Source of the DNA: JBBDXA01 sp040902585
GTDB taxonomy: Bacteria > Planctomycetota > Phycisphaerae > Phycisphaerales > Phycisphaeraceae
Assembly: GCA_040902585.1 (NCBI GenBank)
Contig: JBBDXA010000172.1
Location: forward strand, 1-20,046
DNA: 20,046 nucleotides
Direction: 5' to 3'
Below are positions 6,908 through 13,698 of the stretch, one piece after another. The first letter of the stretch is position 1. Every line of letters starts with the position of its first letter. The translations under genes were made by a program, and so were the position numbers. The notes below the pieces were generated by a model. The model saw only the letters and a list, made by a program, of their open reading frames with translations. It searched no databases and was not told where the DNA came from.

Positions 6908-8353
6908 TCATTCGCTCCCTTTAGCACGGGGCTGATTGCTCGCCGACGTCGGATCCTCCAGCGGCACCGCGAACATCTCCTTCACTAACTTGCCGCCGGG
7001 CAGCTCGAAGATACGAATCTTGCCATCCGAGCAGCCCGTCGTGATCGCCTTGCCATCGGGGCGGTAGGCGATCGAGTACACCGCGCCATCGTGGCCTGCG
7101 AGCGCAGCGATGCGCTTGCCGTCGCCCGCCTGGTAGATGCGCACTTCGCTCATGGTCGAGCCCACGGCAATCGTCGAGCCGTCCGCCGCGTAGGCGACGC
7201 TCATCACCGGACCGTCCTGGCGTTCGAACATGCGGACGAGGTTGGTGTCGTTGCGGGCAGCAGTGCGGTTCTGGTTGTCACTGATTTTGTAGATACGCAC
7301 GGTGCCGAGCTTGCCGCCGTAGACCACCATGTCCTGCGTCGGATGGCGGGCCAGGTCGTTGACGGTGTCCAGCGGGTTGTTGACATCATCGATGAAGCGT
7401 TTCGTTTCGATCTCGCTGAGTTTCATCGCCATGTCGCGTGAGCCGGTGAGCAGACGTTTGCCGTCGAGGGTGAACGTGGTGCCGAAGACCCAGTCGCTGT
7501 GGTTGTTGAAGAACAGAACTTCGGAGCCGTCTTCGGCCTTGATGATGCGTGCGGTTTTGTCGGCTGAGCCGAAGGCGATGAGCGAAGCATCGGGCGAGAA
7601 GGAAACGCCAAAGAGCGAATCATTCCCGATGCGGTAGGACCTGTGCAGCTTCTTCTCGGCGACCATCCACACCTGGATCTCGCCCCACTGCGCAGGCGAG
7701 CCGCCTGCCACGGCCAGCCACTTGCCATCCGTGCTGAAGGCGAGTGATTCCAGGCGCGGCGAGCCGCCGAGCAGACGGGCCGTGATGTGCTCGCCATCAG
7801 GGCTGCGCAGGATGACTTCGTGATACCCCGTGATCGCCATCATGCTGCCATCGGGCGACCACTTGATATCCACCACCGGCGTCGGCCTGTAGTAGAGCGG
7901 TGAGGCGGCGGGCACCTTCGGCCCCAGGGGCGGCGGGGAGTCATCCACCGCGCCGGCCTTGATCCACTTCTCAATCACCGCGACCTGCTCAGGCTTGAGC
8001 GGATCCGCATCCTCGGGCATCTCCGGTGCCGCCCCCGGTTGGCCCTTGATCATCTTGACGAGCAAGCTCTTGTCGGGATCGCCCGCGAGAAACGCAGCAC
8101 CGTTCTTGCCACCCTTTTGAAGGGCGCCGAATGTCGTGAGATCAAGCTTGCCCTTGGCCTTGTCCGGATGATGGCAGCCCGTGCAGTGCTTCTTCAGGAT
8201 CGGCACCACATCCTTATAGAAGCTGACGTCGCCAGGCTTGTCCTGAGCAATGGCGGATTGAGAATAAAAGGAAAGCCACAGCAGCAGCGCCAGCGACATG
8301 GCGGCGCCGCCGGCCCCTTTGGCCAAGGCACGGTAAGTCCAGGTGGGATTCAC
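6908..8353 (-). CDS. Planctomycete cytochrome c (PSCyt1) fused to WD40 repeats
   Basis: This 481-residue exported protein has a signal peptide at about 1-36 (a long n-region, then LALLLWLSFYSQSAIAQ). The PSCyt1 domain follows at about 43-135: HCTGCHHP gives the CxxCH haem site (C57, C60, H61), and PEMPEDADPL with M112 is a candidate axial ligand. The rest is a run of WD40-type blades (SPDGSMMAITG, STDGKWLAVAG, SPDASLIAFGSADKTARI, TLDGKRLLTGSRDM, AADGSTIAVGS, RPDGKAITTGCSDGKIRIF), enough for one propeller. The start is a GTG; a TAG lies in frame just upstream, so nothing longer is possible. It is the first gene of the minus-strand run. Related proteins sit beside DUF1553/DUF1501 genes in many planctomycetes; electron transfer or surface binding is inferred, not shown. 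Confidence 0.92.
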   Translation of the reverse strand: MNPTWTYRALAKGAGGAAMSLALLLWLSFYSQSAIAQDKPGDVSFYKDVVPILKKHCTGCHHPDKAKGKLDLTTFGALQKGGKNGAAFLAGDPDKSLLVKMIKGQPGAAPEMPEDADPLKPEQVAVIEKWIKAGAVDDSPPPLGPKVPAASPLYYRPTPVVDIKWSPDGSMMAITGYHEVILRSPDGEHITARLLGGSPRLESLAFSTDGKWLAVAGGSPAQWGEIQVWMVAEKKLHRSYRIGNDSLFGVSFSPDASLIAFGSADKTARIIKAEDGSEVLFFNNHSDWVFGTTFTLDGKRLLTGSRDMAMKLSEIETKRFIDDVNNPLDTVNDLARHPTQDMVVYGGKLGTVRIYKISDNQNRTAARNDTNLVRMFERQDGPVMSVAYAADGSTIAVGSTMSEVRIYQAGDGKRIAALAGHDGAVYSIAYRPDGKAITTGCSDGKIRIFELPGGKLVKEMFAVPLEDPTSASNQPRAKGSE

Positions 8354-8510
8354 GCTGAATGTCTACCTCAAGAAAATCGTCAGCCAAACCCGAGCGGCGA
8401 TTTGTTCCACGCCCGCACAGGCGACCCGACCGAACCTGCTGTCCCCACCCGCTGGTCCGCAGCGAAAGGGGTAGCGGTAGACGCGGCAAGAGCGGTCATT
8501 TGCTCCTATT

Positions 8511-8540
8511 AGGGTAGTCGGCTGCGGGGTGTAGTGTCAA
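8511..8540 (-). promoter_or_regulatory. Candidate promoter of the PSCyt1 to DUF1501 gene run
   Basis: On the minus strand a perfect TTGACA (8540-8535) is followed after 18 bases by TACCCT (8516-8511), a weak -10 box. It lies about 150 nt before the GTG start of the first gene, with the GGGCCAA hairpin just upstream separating it from the enolase-type gene. The strong -35 box carries most of the weight. Confidence 0.35.
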
Positions 8541-8560
8541 TGGATTTCTGGGGGAAGGAG

Positions 8561-8656
8561 CAAGGGCCAAGGGCCAAGGGCCAAGGGCCAAGGGAATCTG
8601 ACCGGCGATGCGTTCCATTCCTCTTTCCCTTGGCCCTTGGCCCTTCTCCCCTGGCC
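8561..8656. repeat. GGGCCAA iterated hairpin
   Basis: The left arm has four exact tandem copies of the 7-bp word GGGCCAA (8564-8591) plus a partial one. The right arm (8624-8656) carries the complementary word TTGGCCC with one degenerate unit. The arms can fold into a long GC-rich hairpin with a loop of about 30 nt. The right arm ends exactly at the stop codon of the enolase-type gene, so it may act as its 3' end structure. It lacks a T tract. Confidence 0.75.
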
Positions 8657-9772
8657 CTACCTCATCACGTTGTACTTCCCCATCGCCTCCGCCTTCACCG
8701 TCGTCCCCGCGCCGGGCAGTCGCGGCACGGCATACACCCCCGCCTCCACCTTCGCCGGTTCCTCAAAACAGTGCAGCGTCCACGGAATGTACTCCAGCAT
8801 CGTGCATGCCCGGTGCGCCAGGCACAGGTGAATCTGAGCCTGCATCATGTCCCCGTGATGCGGCACGAGGGGAAGCCGATGGGCCAGGGTCAGCTCCGCG
8901 ATGGTCCACCAGTTGGTGATCCCGCCCAGCCTCATCACATCCGGCTGCACGTAATGCACCGCACCACACTCAATGAACTGACGAAACGCATCGACCGTGT
9001 AAAGCAGCTCGCCCAGCGCGATCGGCGTCGTGATCGCCTCCGCCAGCCGCTTGTGATTGGTCACATCATCGTGCCATAGCGGCTCCTCGAACCACGTCAC
9101 ATCGAAATCCGCGATTCGCCGGCCATACTGAATCGCATCCGCCAGGTGCCACTTGCCGTTGGCGTCGACCATGAGGCGAGGCTGGTCGCCAATCGCTTTG
9201 CGTACGGCCTCAACGCGGGCGAGATCTTCCTTCGCATCAGGCTTGCCGACTTTCATCTTCACGGCATCGAATCCATCCACTTCAATGAGTCGCTTGCAGT
9301 CATCGATGAGTTGTTGCTGCGTGAAGTTCAGCCAACCCGCGTCGGTGTTGTAGGCGGTGATGCGTTTGGTGTCGCTGCCGCCGAGCAGTTGCCAAAGGGG
9401 CTGGCCCGCGGCCTTCGCTTTCAAGTCCCACAAGGCGATGTCGATGGCGCTGAGCGCCATCTGTGTCACGCCCGCCCTGCCGATCCAGATGTTGATCGGG
9501 TAACGATCGAGCTTGTGAAAAAGGTGTTGTGTCTGCGTGGGGTCTTCGCCAATGAGCAGCGGGCCGAAGAGATCGGTGATGGCGCTGGTGATGAGTTTGT
9601 CGCTGGGCAGGTGGGCGTGCGTGCCGCAGTAGCCGTAGCCGCGATGGGCGGTGTCGGTGTGAATGATGACGCCGGGCATGCCCCAGTGGCTGAGGGTGTG
9701 AGTGGAGTCCGCGACGCCGCCGCGGGTGACGGGGACGTGGAGGATGAAGGGTTCGAGGCGAGTGATGCGCAT
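8657..9772 (-). CDS. Mandelate racemase/muconate lactonizing (enolase superfamily) enzyme
   Basis: This 371-residue protein starts at the ATG 9772 (MRITRLEPFILHVPV). A TTG at 9817 would add 15 residues but would run through the palindrome at 9786-9801, so the ATG is preferred. The capping domain is N-terminal. The barrel carries the superfamily signatures: DAVKMKVG (KxK general base), LMVDANGKW (first metal Asp), WFEEPLWHDD (second metal acid), PIALGELL (third metal Glu region), HYVQPDVMRLGG and LVPHHGDMMQAQ (a His on the opposite face). This arrangement suits abstraction of a proton alpha to a carboxylate, in acid-sugar dehydration or epimerisation. The exact substrate cannot be read. It stands alone on the minus strand, divergent from the ceramidase-like gene, and is followed by the GGGCCAA hairpin. 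Confidence 0.88.
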   Translation of the reverse strand: MRITRLEPFILHVPVTRGGVADSTHTLSHWGMPGVIIHTDTAHRGYGYCGTHAHLPSDKLITSAITDLFGPLLIGEDPTQTQHLFHKLDRYPINIWIGRAGVTQMALSAIDIALWDLKAKAAGQPLWQLLGGSDTKRITAYNTDAGWLNFTQQQLIDDCKRLIEVDGFDAVKMKVGKPDAKEDLARVEAVRKAIGDQPRLMVDANGKWHLADAIQYGRRIADFDVTWFEEPLWHDDVTNHKRLAEAITTPIALGELLYTVDAFRQFIECGAVHYVQPDVMRLGGITNWWTIAELTLAHRLPLVPHHGDMMQAQIHLCLAHRACTMLEYIPWTLHCFEEPAKVEAGVYAVPRLPGAGTTVKAEAMGKYNVMR

Positions 9773-9785
9773 GGGGCGATATGGT

Positions 9786-9801
9786 AGACAACCGGTTGTC
9801 T
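9786..9801. promoter_or_regulatory. Perfect 16-bp palindrome, likely operator
   Basis: AGACAACCGGTTGTCT is an exact inverted repeat lying 14-29 nt upstream of the enolase-type ATG. Its TTGTC/GACAA half-sites resemble operators of GntR (FadR-subfamily) regulators, which often control acid-sugar catabolic genes. No regulator gene is present in the window. Binding is inferred. Confidence 0.5.
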
Positions 9802-9815
9802 CAATGATCCGAGCC

Positions 9816-9921
9816 AAGGCATTTCTTAGGAAAGCAGGAAAGAAGGAAAAGAGGAAGGGAATCAGATATTTGGCTCAACTTCCTGCTTTCCTCTCTTCCT
9901 GCTTTCCTTAGAAAATGCCTT
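9816..9921. repeat. GGAAAGC purine/pyrimidine hairpin
   Basis: The left arm (9816-9857) and right arm (9879-9921) are near-complementary. Their outer ends pair as AAGGCATTT..TTAGGAAAGCAGGAA with its complement, and the inner parts iterate AGGAAAG-type words. The loop is about 21 nt. It lies between two divergently transcribed genes, so it cannot be a simple terminator for either. Confidence 0.75.
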
Positions 9922-9979
9922 CAAGAGCGACACCTGATTCACGGCGTCGCCTCGTACAATGACCCCCGGAGGTTTCGCC

Positions 9980-11461
9980 ATGAAACACATCGTTCTCTTT
10001 TTCGTCCTCTCCTTCGCCACCGCCACCCCCGCACTCGCCGCGGAGAAAGTCTTCCGCGCCGGGGCCTTCGCGCAGGACATCACGCCCGCCCTGGGCGTCT
10101 CGCTCAACGGCGGCATGGCCGACCGCAAAGCAACCGCGGTCTACGACCCGCTCCACGCTCGCGCCATCGTGCTCGATGATGGCACCACGAAGCTCGCCAT
10201 CGTCGTCTGCGACGCCTGCATGATCCCGCGCGACATCTTCGATGCCGCCAAGGCCATCGCCAGCGAGAAGACCGGCATCCCCATCTCCAACATGTGCATT
10301 TCCGCCACGCATACGCACTCCGCCCCCACCTCTACCGGCGTATTCCAGAGCGACCCCGATGAAACCTACCGCAAACTCCTCACCGAGCGCATCGCGCTGG
10401 CCGTCGAAAAGGCCCACGCCAATCTCGAACCGGCGAAGGTCGGCTGGGCCGTGGGCAGCGATCCGATGCAGGTCTTCAACCGCCGCTGGCTCGCCAAGGA
10501 AGGCACGCTGCTGCCCGACCCCTTCGGCAACGCGCGCGACAAGGTCAAGATGAACCCCGGCCTTGGCAACCCCAGCGTGGGGCAATCCATCGGCATTATC
10601 GACCCCGATGTTTCGCTCCTCTCCGTGCAGGCAACCGACGGCCGGCCCATCGCGCTGCTCGCCAACTACAGCCTGCATTACGTCGGCGGCCAGCCGGGCG
10701 ATCAGGTCTCGGGCGACTACTTCGCACAGTTCGCCAAACGCGTCGGCGAGTTGATTGAGGAGGGCCAAGGGCAGAGGGCCAAGGGCCAGGGGACAGAAAG
10801 TAATCCGCCATCCGCGATCCGCAATCCGCAATCGTTCCTCGCCATCATGTCCAACGGCACCAGCGGCGATATCAACAACGTCGATTTCTCTCAGCGCATC
10901 CGCCCCGCCCGCAAGCCCGGCGAGCAGATCGTCATCGTTGCTGAGAGCGTCGCGCAGGCTGCGTACAAGGCGTACACAAAGATTGCATATCACGACTGGA
11001 TTCCGCTGAAGGTGGCGGAGAAGGAGATCGAACTGGGCGTGCGCAAGCCGACGGATGAAGATGTCACGCAGGCGAAGCAGTGGCTCGAAGAGGCGAAGGC
11101 CCAAGGTCCGGTGCTCAAGTCGCTGACGCACATCTACGCGCGGGAAACGGTGCTGCTGGCGGAGTATCCGGAGAAAGTGAAGGCGAAGATTCAGGCGATG
11201 CGCATCGGCGAACTGGGCATCTGCGCCATCCCCTGCGAGACGTTCGTCGAGATCGGCCTGTCCATCAAGAAACACAGTCCGCTCAAACCGACCTTCACGA
11301 TCTCCCTCGCGAACGGGTACAACGGCTACCTGCCGACGCCCAGGCAACACGAACTGGGCGGCTACGAAACGTGGCGGGCAAGGTCGAGCTATCTCGAAGT
11401 GAAGGCGAGCGAGAAGATCGAAAAGACGCTGATGGAGTTGTTGAAGGTCGTCAACGAATGA
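9980..11461 (+). CDS. Neutral ceramidase-like exported protein
   Basis: This 493-residue protein starts at the ATG 9980, chosen because GGAGG lies 7 nt upstream and a signal peptide follows at once (MKHIVLFFVLSFATATPALA). The mature part begins FRAGAFAQDITPALGVSLNGG, typical of the neutral/alkaline non-lysosomal ceramidase-like proteins abundant in planctomycetes. The zinc-site motif ISATHTHSAPTSTG (H111, H113) is present, as are NYSLHYVGG, IMSNGTSGDINN and ANGYNGYLPTPRQHELGGYE. True ceramidases are longer, so the substrate is uncertain; amide hydrolysis outside the membrane is the inferred role. About 26 residues (roughly 260-284, EEGQGQRAKGQGTES..) are translated repeat DNA inserted between a helix and the IMSNGTSGD strand. 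It converges with the first kinase gene. Confidence 0.85.
   Translation: MKHIVLFFVLSFATATPALAAEKVFRAGAFAQDITPALGVSLNGGMADRKATAVYDPLHARAIVLDDGTTKLAIVVCDACMIPRDIFDAAKAIASEKTGIPISNMCISATHTHSAPTSTGVFQSDPDETYRKLLTERIALAVEKAHANLEPAKVGWAVGSDPMQVFNRRWLAKEGTLLPDPFGNARDKVKMNPGLGNPSVGQSIGIIDPDVSLLSVQATDGRPIALLANYSLHYVGGQPGDQVSGDYFAQFAKRVGELIEEGQGQRAKGQGTESNPPSAIRNPQSFLAIMSNGTSGDINNVDFSQRIRPARKPGEQIVIVAESVAQAAYKAYTKIAYHDWIPLKVAEKEIELGVRKPTDEDVTQAKQWLEEAKAQGPVLKSLTHIYARETVLLAEYPEKVKAKIQAMRIGELGICAIPCETFVEIGLSIKKHSPLKPTFTISLANGYNGYLPTPRQHELGGYETWRARSSYLEVKASEKIEKTLMELLKVVNE
10759..10834 (+). repeat. Two kinds of 7-bp tandem repeat inside a coding region
   Basis: The stretch starts with degenerate copies of the GGGCCAA word (GAGGGCCAAGGGCAGAGGGC) and continues with four tandem units of ATCCGCN (10803-10830). 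It is read in frame as a low-complexity Gly/Gln/Arg then Pro/Ser/Asn segment of the ceramidase-like protein. The first word is the one that builds the hairpin at 8561-8656. Confidence 0.75.
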
Positions 11462-11464
11462 TCC

Positions 11465-11572
11465 CGGTTAGCGGTCGGCCCGAGTCCGCGAGGGCCACCT
11501 GTTGCGGATGCGGACGGAGCNNNNNNNNNNGCCGACTGGTGGGCCTCGCGGACTCGGCCTCACCGCTAACCG
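11465..11572. repeat. Inverted repeat around an assembly gap
   Basis: Two 37-bp arms (11465-11501 and 11536-11572) are complementary at 32 of 37 positions. They share the core GAGTCCGCGA with the repeat at 17397-17557. The loop contains the ten Ns (11521-11530). It lies between the convergent stops of the ceramidase-like gene (11461) and the first kinase gene (11585), so it could end transcription from both sides. Confidence 0.8.
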
Positions 11573-11584
11573 CAATGCATCGCA

Positions 11585-13426
11585 TCACGGCTTCTCAAAC
11601 CCCCACACCTTCGCGGGCTGTTTGTCCGCGCTCTTCGCGAAGAAACGAATCGATTCCATTTCAAAGATGCCCGGATCATCGCCCAGTTCGATACGTAGCG
11701 AAATGATCTCGCCGGCCGCGCTCAGGGGCACGAGATAATCGTGCATCGCGTTGTCGTGCTTCAGTTCGATCTCGCGACCGTTGCTCTCGACAAAATCCGC
11801 ATCGCCGGCCGTGCGCCAGGACAAGCGGCCCTTGCCCGCGCCGCCTGCTTTCAGGCGGATTTCCACGATGGATGAATCACCTGCCGCGACGGGCAGTTTC
11901 ACATCCTTCAAGACGATCTGCGGCTTCGGTGACAGGCCCCACACGGTCAACAGTTTCGGTTTCCACATCAGCTTCGTTTCACCCGTGCCGGTCCATCCGC
12001 CTGCCGATGCCACTTCGCGCGGCTCCACATCCACCACTTCGACCGGCGGCTTCACGGGATCAACCTTCGGCGGATCGATCACCGTCTTGCTGTCCTTCGT
12101 CGGATCGGACGGCAAAGGCCGCACGGGATCGATGTCATCGATCGATTTGATCTTCACCGGCGAAACGGGATGCGTGATCTTGGACGGATCAACGAGCGTG
12201 TCACTTCCATCTTTGGTGAAGCCGTCCCGCTTGGTGCCTGTGCCGGTCGCCAGCGCATCTTTCGTGCCGCCATCGCGCAACATCGAGTCCTTGGTCAGGC
12301 CGCTGGGCACCGGCGTGTGGGTGCCGCCGCGCGGAGGAGGCTCGACGGGCGTTTCGCCGCCGCCGCGCGTCAGAGCAAAGATCAGACCGGCCACGAGCAC
12401 CAGGGAAACCACCGCAAGAATCGCCACGCGGTTCATCGGCGACGCAGCCTGCGCCTGCTTCGCCTGCGCTGCCAGCACCTGCCGGACCGCCTGCGCGCTG
12501 GCGGCGCGAAGGTCGGTGAGCAGTGCATCGTAAGTCGGGTAGCGATCGCTCGGGTCCGGCTCCAGCATGCGGTTGATGGTCGCGGCGGTGAGCGGGCTGA
12601 CATCGGCGCGAATCTGCCGCAGGTCCATCGCCTTGCGTTTGAGGCGTTGCTGAACCACCTCGCGCGAGTCATCGCCCTGGAACGGCGGGCGCTGGGCAAT
12701 CAGGTGAAACAGCGTCGCGCCCATAGAGAACATGTCCGCGCGGAAGTCCACCGGTTCGTGCTTGATGATCTCGGGCGCGACGTAGTAAGGCGTGCCGACG
12801 AGTCCCGCGCCGCCCTTCTCTTCGATCTGCCGCAGCGACAGGGCCTGATCGTAATCCAGCAGCTTGCAGGTGCCGTCGCCGGCCATCTGAATGTTGGCGG
12901 GTTTGACATCCAGGTGAACGAAGCCGCCGTCGTGGACGGCCTTGAGCCCGGAGGCGATGTCGATCGCCATGCGCAGGGCCCGCGGCTCTTCGATCAGCCA
13001 GCTCTCGGCGATGACCTTGTCCAGGCGGTCGCCGGTGAGCAGCTCCATCACGATGAACGGCCGCTCGCCCTTCTGCGCGACACGGAAGATCTCCACGACG
13101 TTGGTGTGATGCAGAGCTCGCATCGCGCGGGCCTCGGCGAGACACTTCTCGACATGGGCTGTGACATCGGTCCCCTGCTTGCGGAAGAAGACTTTCACCG
13201 CAACGGGCTTTTGCAGCTCTTCATCGAAGGCTTCGTAGACGATGCCCGCTTCGCCACGACCGAGGACTTTGCGCAGGGTGAGTGAACCGACCTTGCCGGG
13301 CACGATGATGGGCCCGCCGCAGTGCGGGCAGTCGATGGTGTCCAGCGGCTGTTCACCGACGACACTGACGGACCGGCTGCATTGGGAGCAGACCACGGAG
13401 GCGACTTTTTCAACGAAGGTAGGCAT
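11585..13426 (-). CDS. Zinc-ribbon receptor-type Ser/Thr kinase, atypical HLD/DYD
   Basis: This is a 613-residue protein. An N-terminal zinc ribbon (C13, C16, C33, C36) precedes a Hanks-type kinase domain (about 50-310): glycine loop GRGEAG, VAVKVF with K78, HLDVKPAN at 171-178 and YVAPE. The catalytic D173, K175 and N178 are present, but the HRD arginine is leucine and the DFG motif reads DYD (191-193). A membrane helix follows at about 333-352 (VAILAVVSLVLVAGLIFALT). Then come a Thr/Asp/Pro-rich linker with repeated KDG-type units and a C-terminal beta-sandwich-like exported domain (about 470-613, ending KVWGFEKP). The topology suggests an outside sensor controlling an inside kinase; substrates are unknown. 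Its key residues sit at the same numbers as in the larger kinase gene immediately upstream, so the two are paralogues. Confidence 0.9.
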   Translation of the reverse strand: MPTFVEKVASVVCSQCSRSVSVVGEQPLDTIDCPHCGGPIIVPGKVGSLTLRKVLGRGEAGIVYEAFDEELQKPVAVKVFFRKQGTDVTAHVEKCLAEARAMRALHHTNVVEIFRVAQKGERPFIVMELLTGDRLDKVIAESWLIEEPRALRMAIDIASGLKAVHDGGFVHLDVKPANIQMAGDGTCKLLDYDQALSLRQIEEKGGAGLVGTPYYVAPEIIKHEPVDFRADMFSMGATLFHLIAQRPPFQGDDSREVVQQRLKRKAMDLRQIRADVSPLTAATINRMLEPDPSDRYPTYDALLTDLRAASAQAVRQVLAAQAKQAQAASPMNRVAILAVVSLVLVAGLIFALTRGGGETPVEPPPRGGTHTPVPSGLTKDSMLRDGGTKDALATGTGTKRDGFTKDGSDTLVDPSKITHPVSPVKIKSIDDIDPVRPLPSDPTKDSKTVIDPPKVDPVKPPVEVVDVEPREVASAGGWTGTGETKLMWKPKLLTVWGLSPKPQIVLKDVKLPVAAGDSSIVEIRLKAGGAGKGRLSWRTAGDADFVESNGREIELKHDNAMHDYLVPLSAAGEIISLRIELGDDPGIFEMESIRFFAKSADKQPAKVWGFEKP

Positions 13427-13698
13427 AGAGCGCGGAAGGCGGGACCGGTGAGCGCTTTATCGGCCCACCGGCGGGTGACTGTTGAGCGTAACGTCGGGGA
13501 ATTGTAGGCGTATTGCAGGGAGAGAAATCTCAAAGACGAAAGGTCCGAATCTCAAACAAATCACAAGGATCAAAAAGATAAGTTCCAATCAAAGCAGGTG
13601 ACTTCAGCACCAGGCGGGTTCTCGTCTTTGAGGGTTTCGTCTTTGATGATTGTTTGAGATTTGGAACTTTTGTCTTTGAGATTTCCTGCCGCGGGTCA
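13427..13698. other. Spacer between the two kinase genes, with AATCTCAAAGAC hairpin
   Basis: The inner part is a hairpin with left arm 13525-13566 and right arm 13647-13684, matching at roughly nine in ten positions. The word TCAAAGAC or its complement GTCTTTGA occurs at 13530, 13624, 13639 and 13672. The 98 bases next to the downstream kinase start (13427-13524) would hold its promoter, but no clear boxes are seen. This stretch is AT-richer than the flanking genes. Confidence 0.7.

Larger units (their letters stand above)
8354..8656. other. Intergenic region upstream of the PSCyt1 run
   Basis: This gap is about 300 bases with no convincing gene. It holds the leader of the PSCyt1-WD40 gene (8354-8505), a candidate promoter (8511-8540) and the GGGCCAA hairpin (8561-8656). 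The longer frames in it have no recognisable protein content. Confidence 0.6.

Noticed and set aside
9955..9960. TACAAT as a -10 box for the ceramidase-like gene
   Set aside because: It would start transcription at the ribosome-binding site itself (9968-9972), and no -35 box lies at the right distance.
9908..11350. 480-codon minus-strand frame opposite the ceramidase-like gene
   Set aside because: Its length is due to high GC and codon bias. The plus-strand frame has a ribosome-binding site, a signal peptide and the HTHSAP motif; the antisense frame has none.
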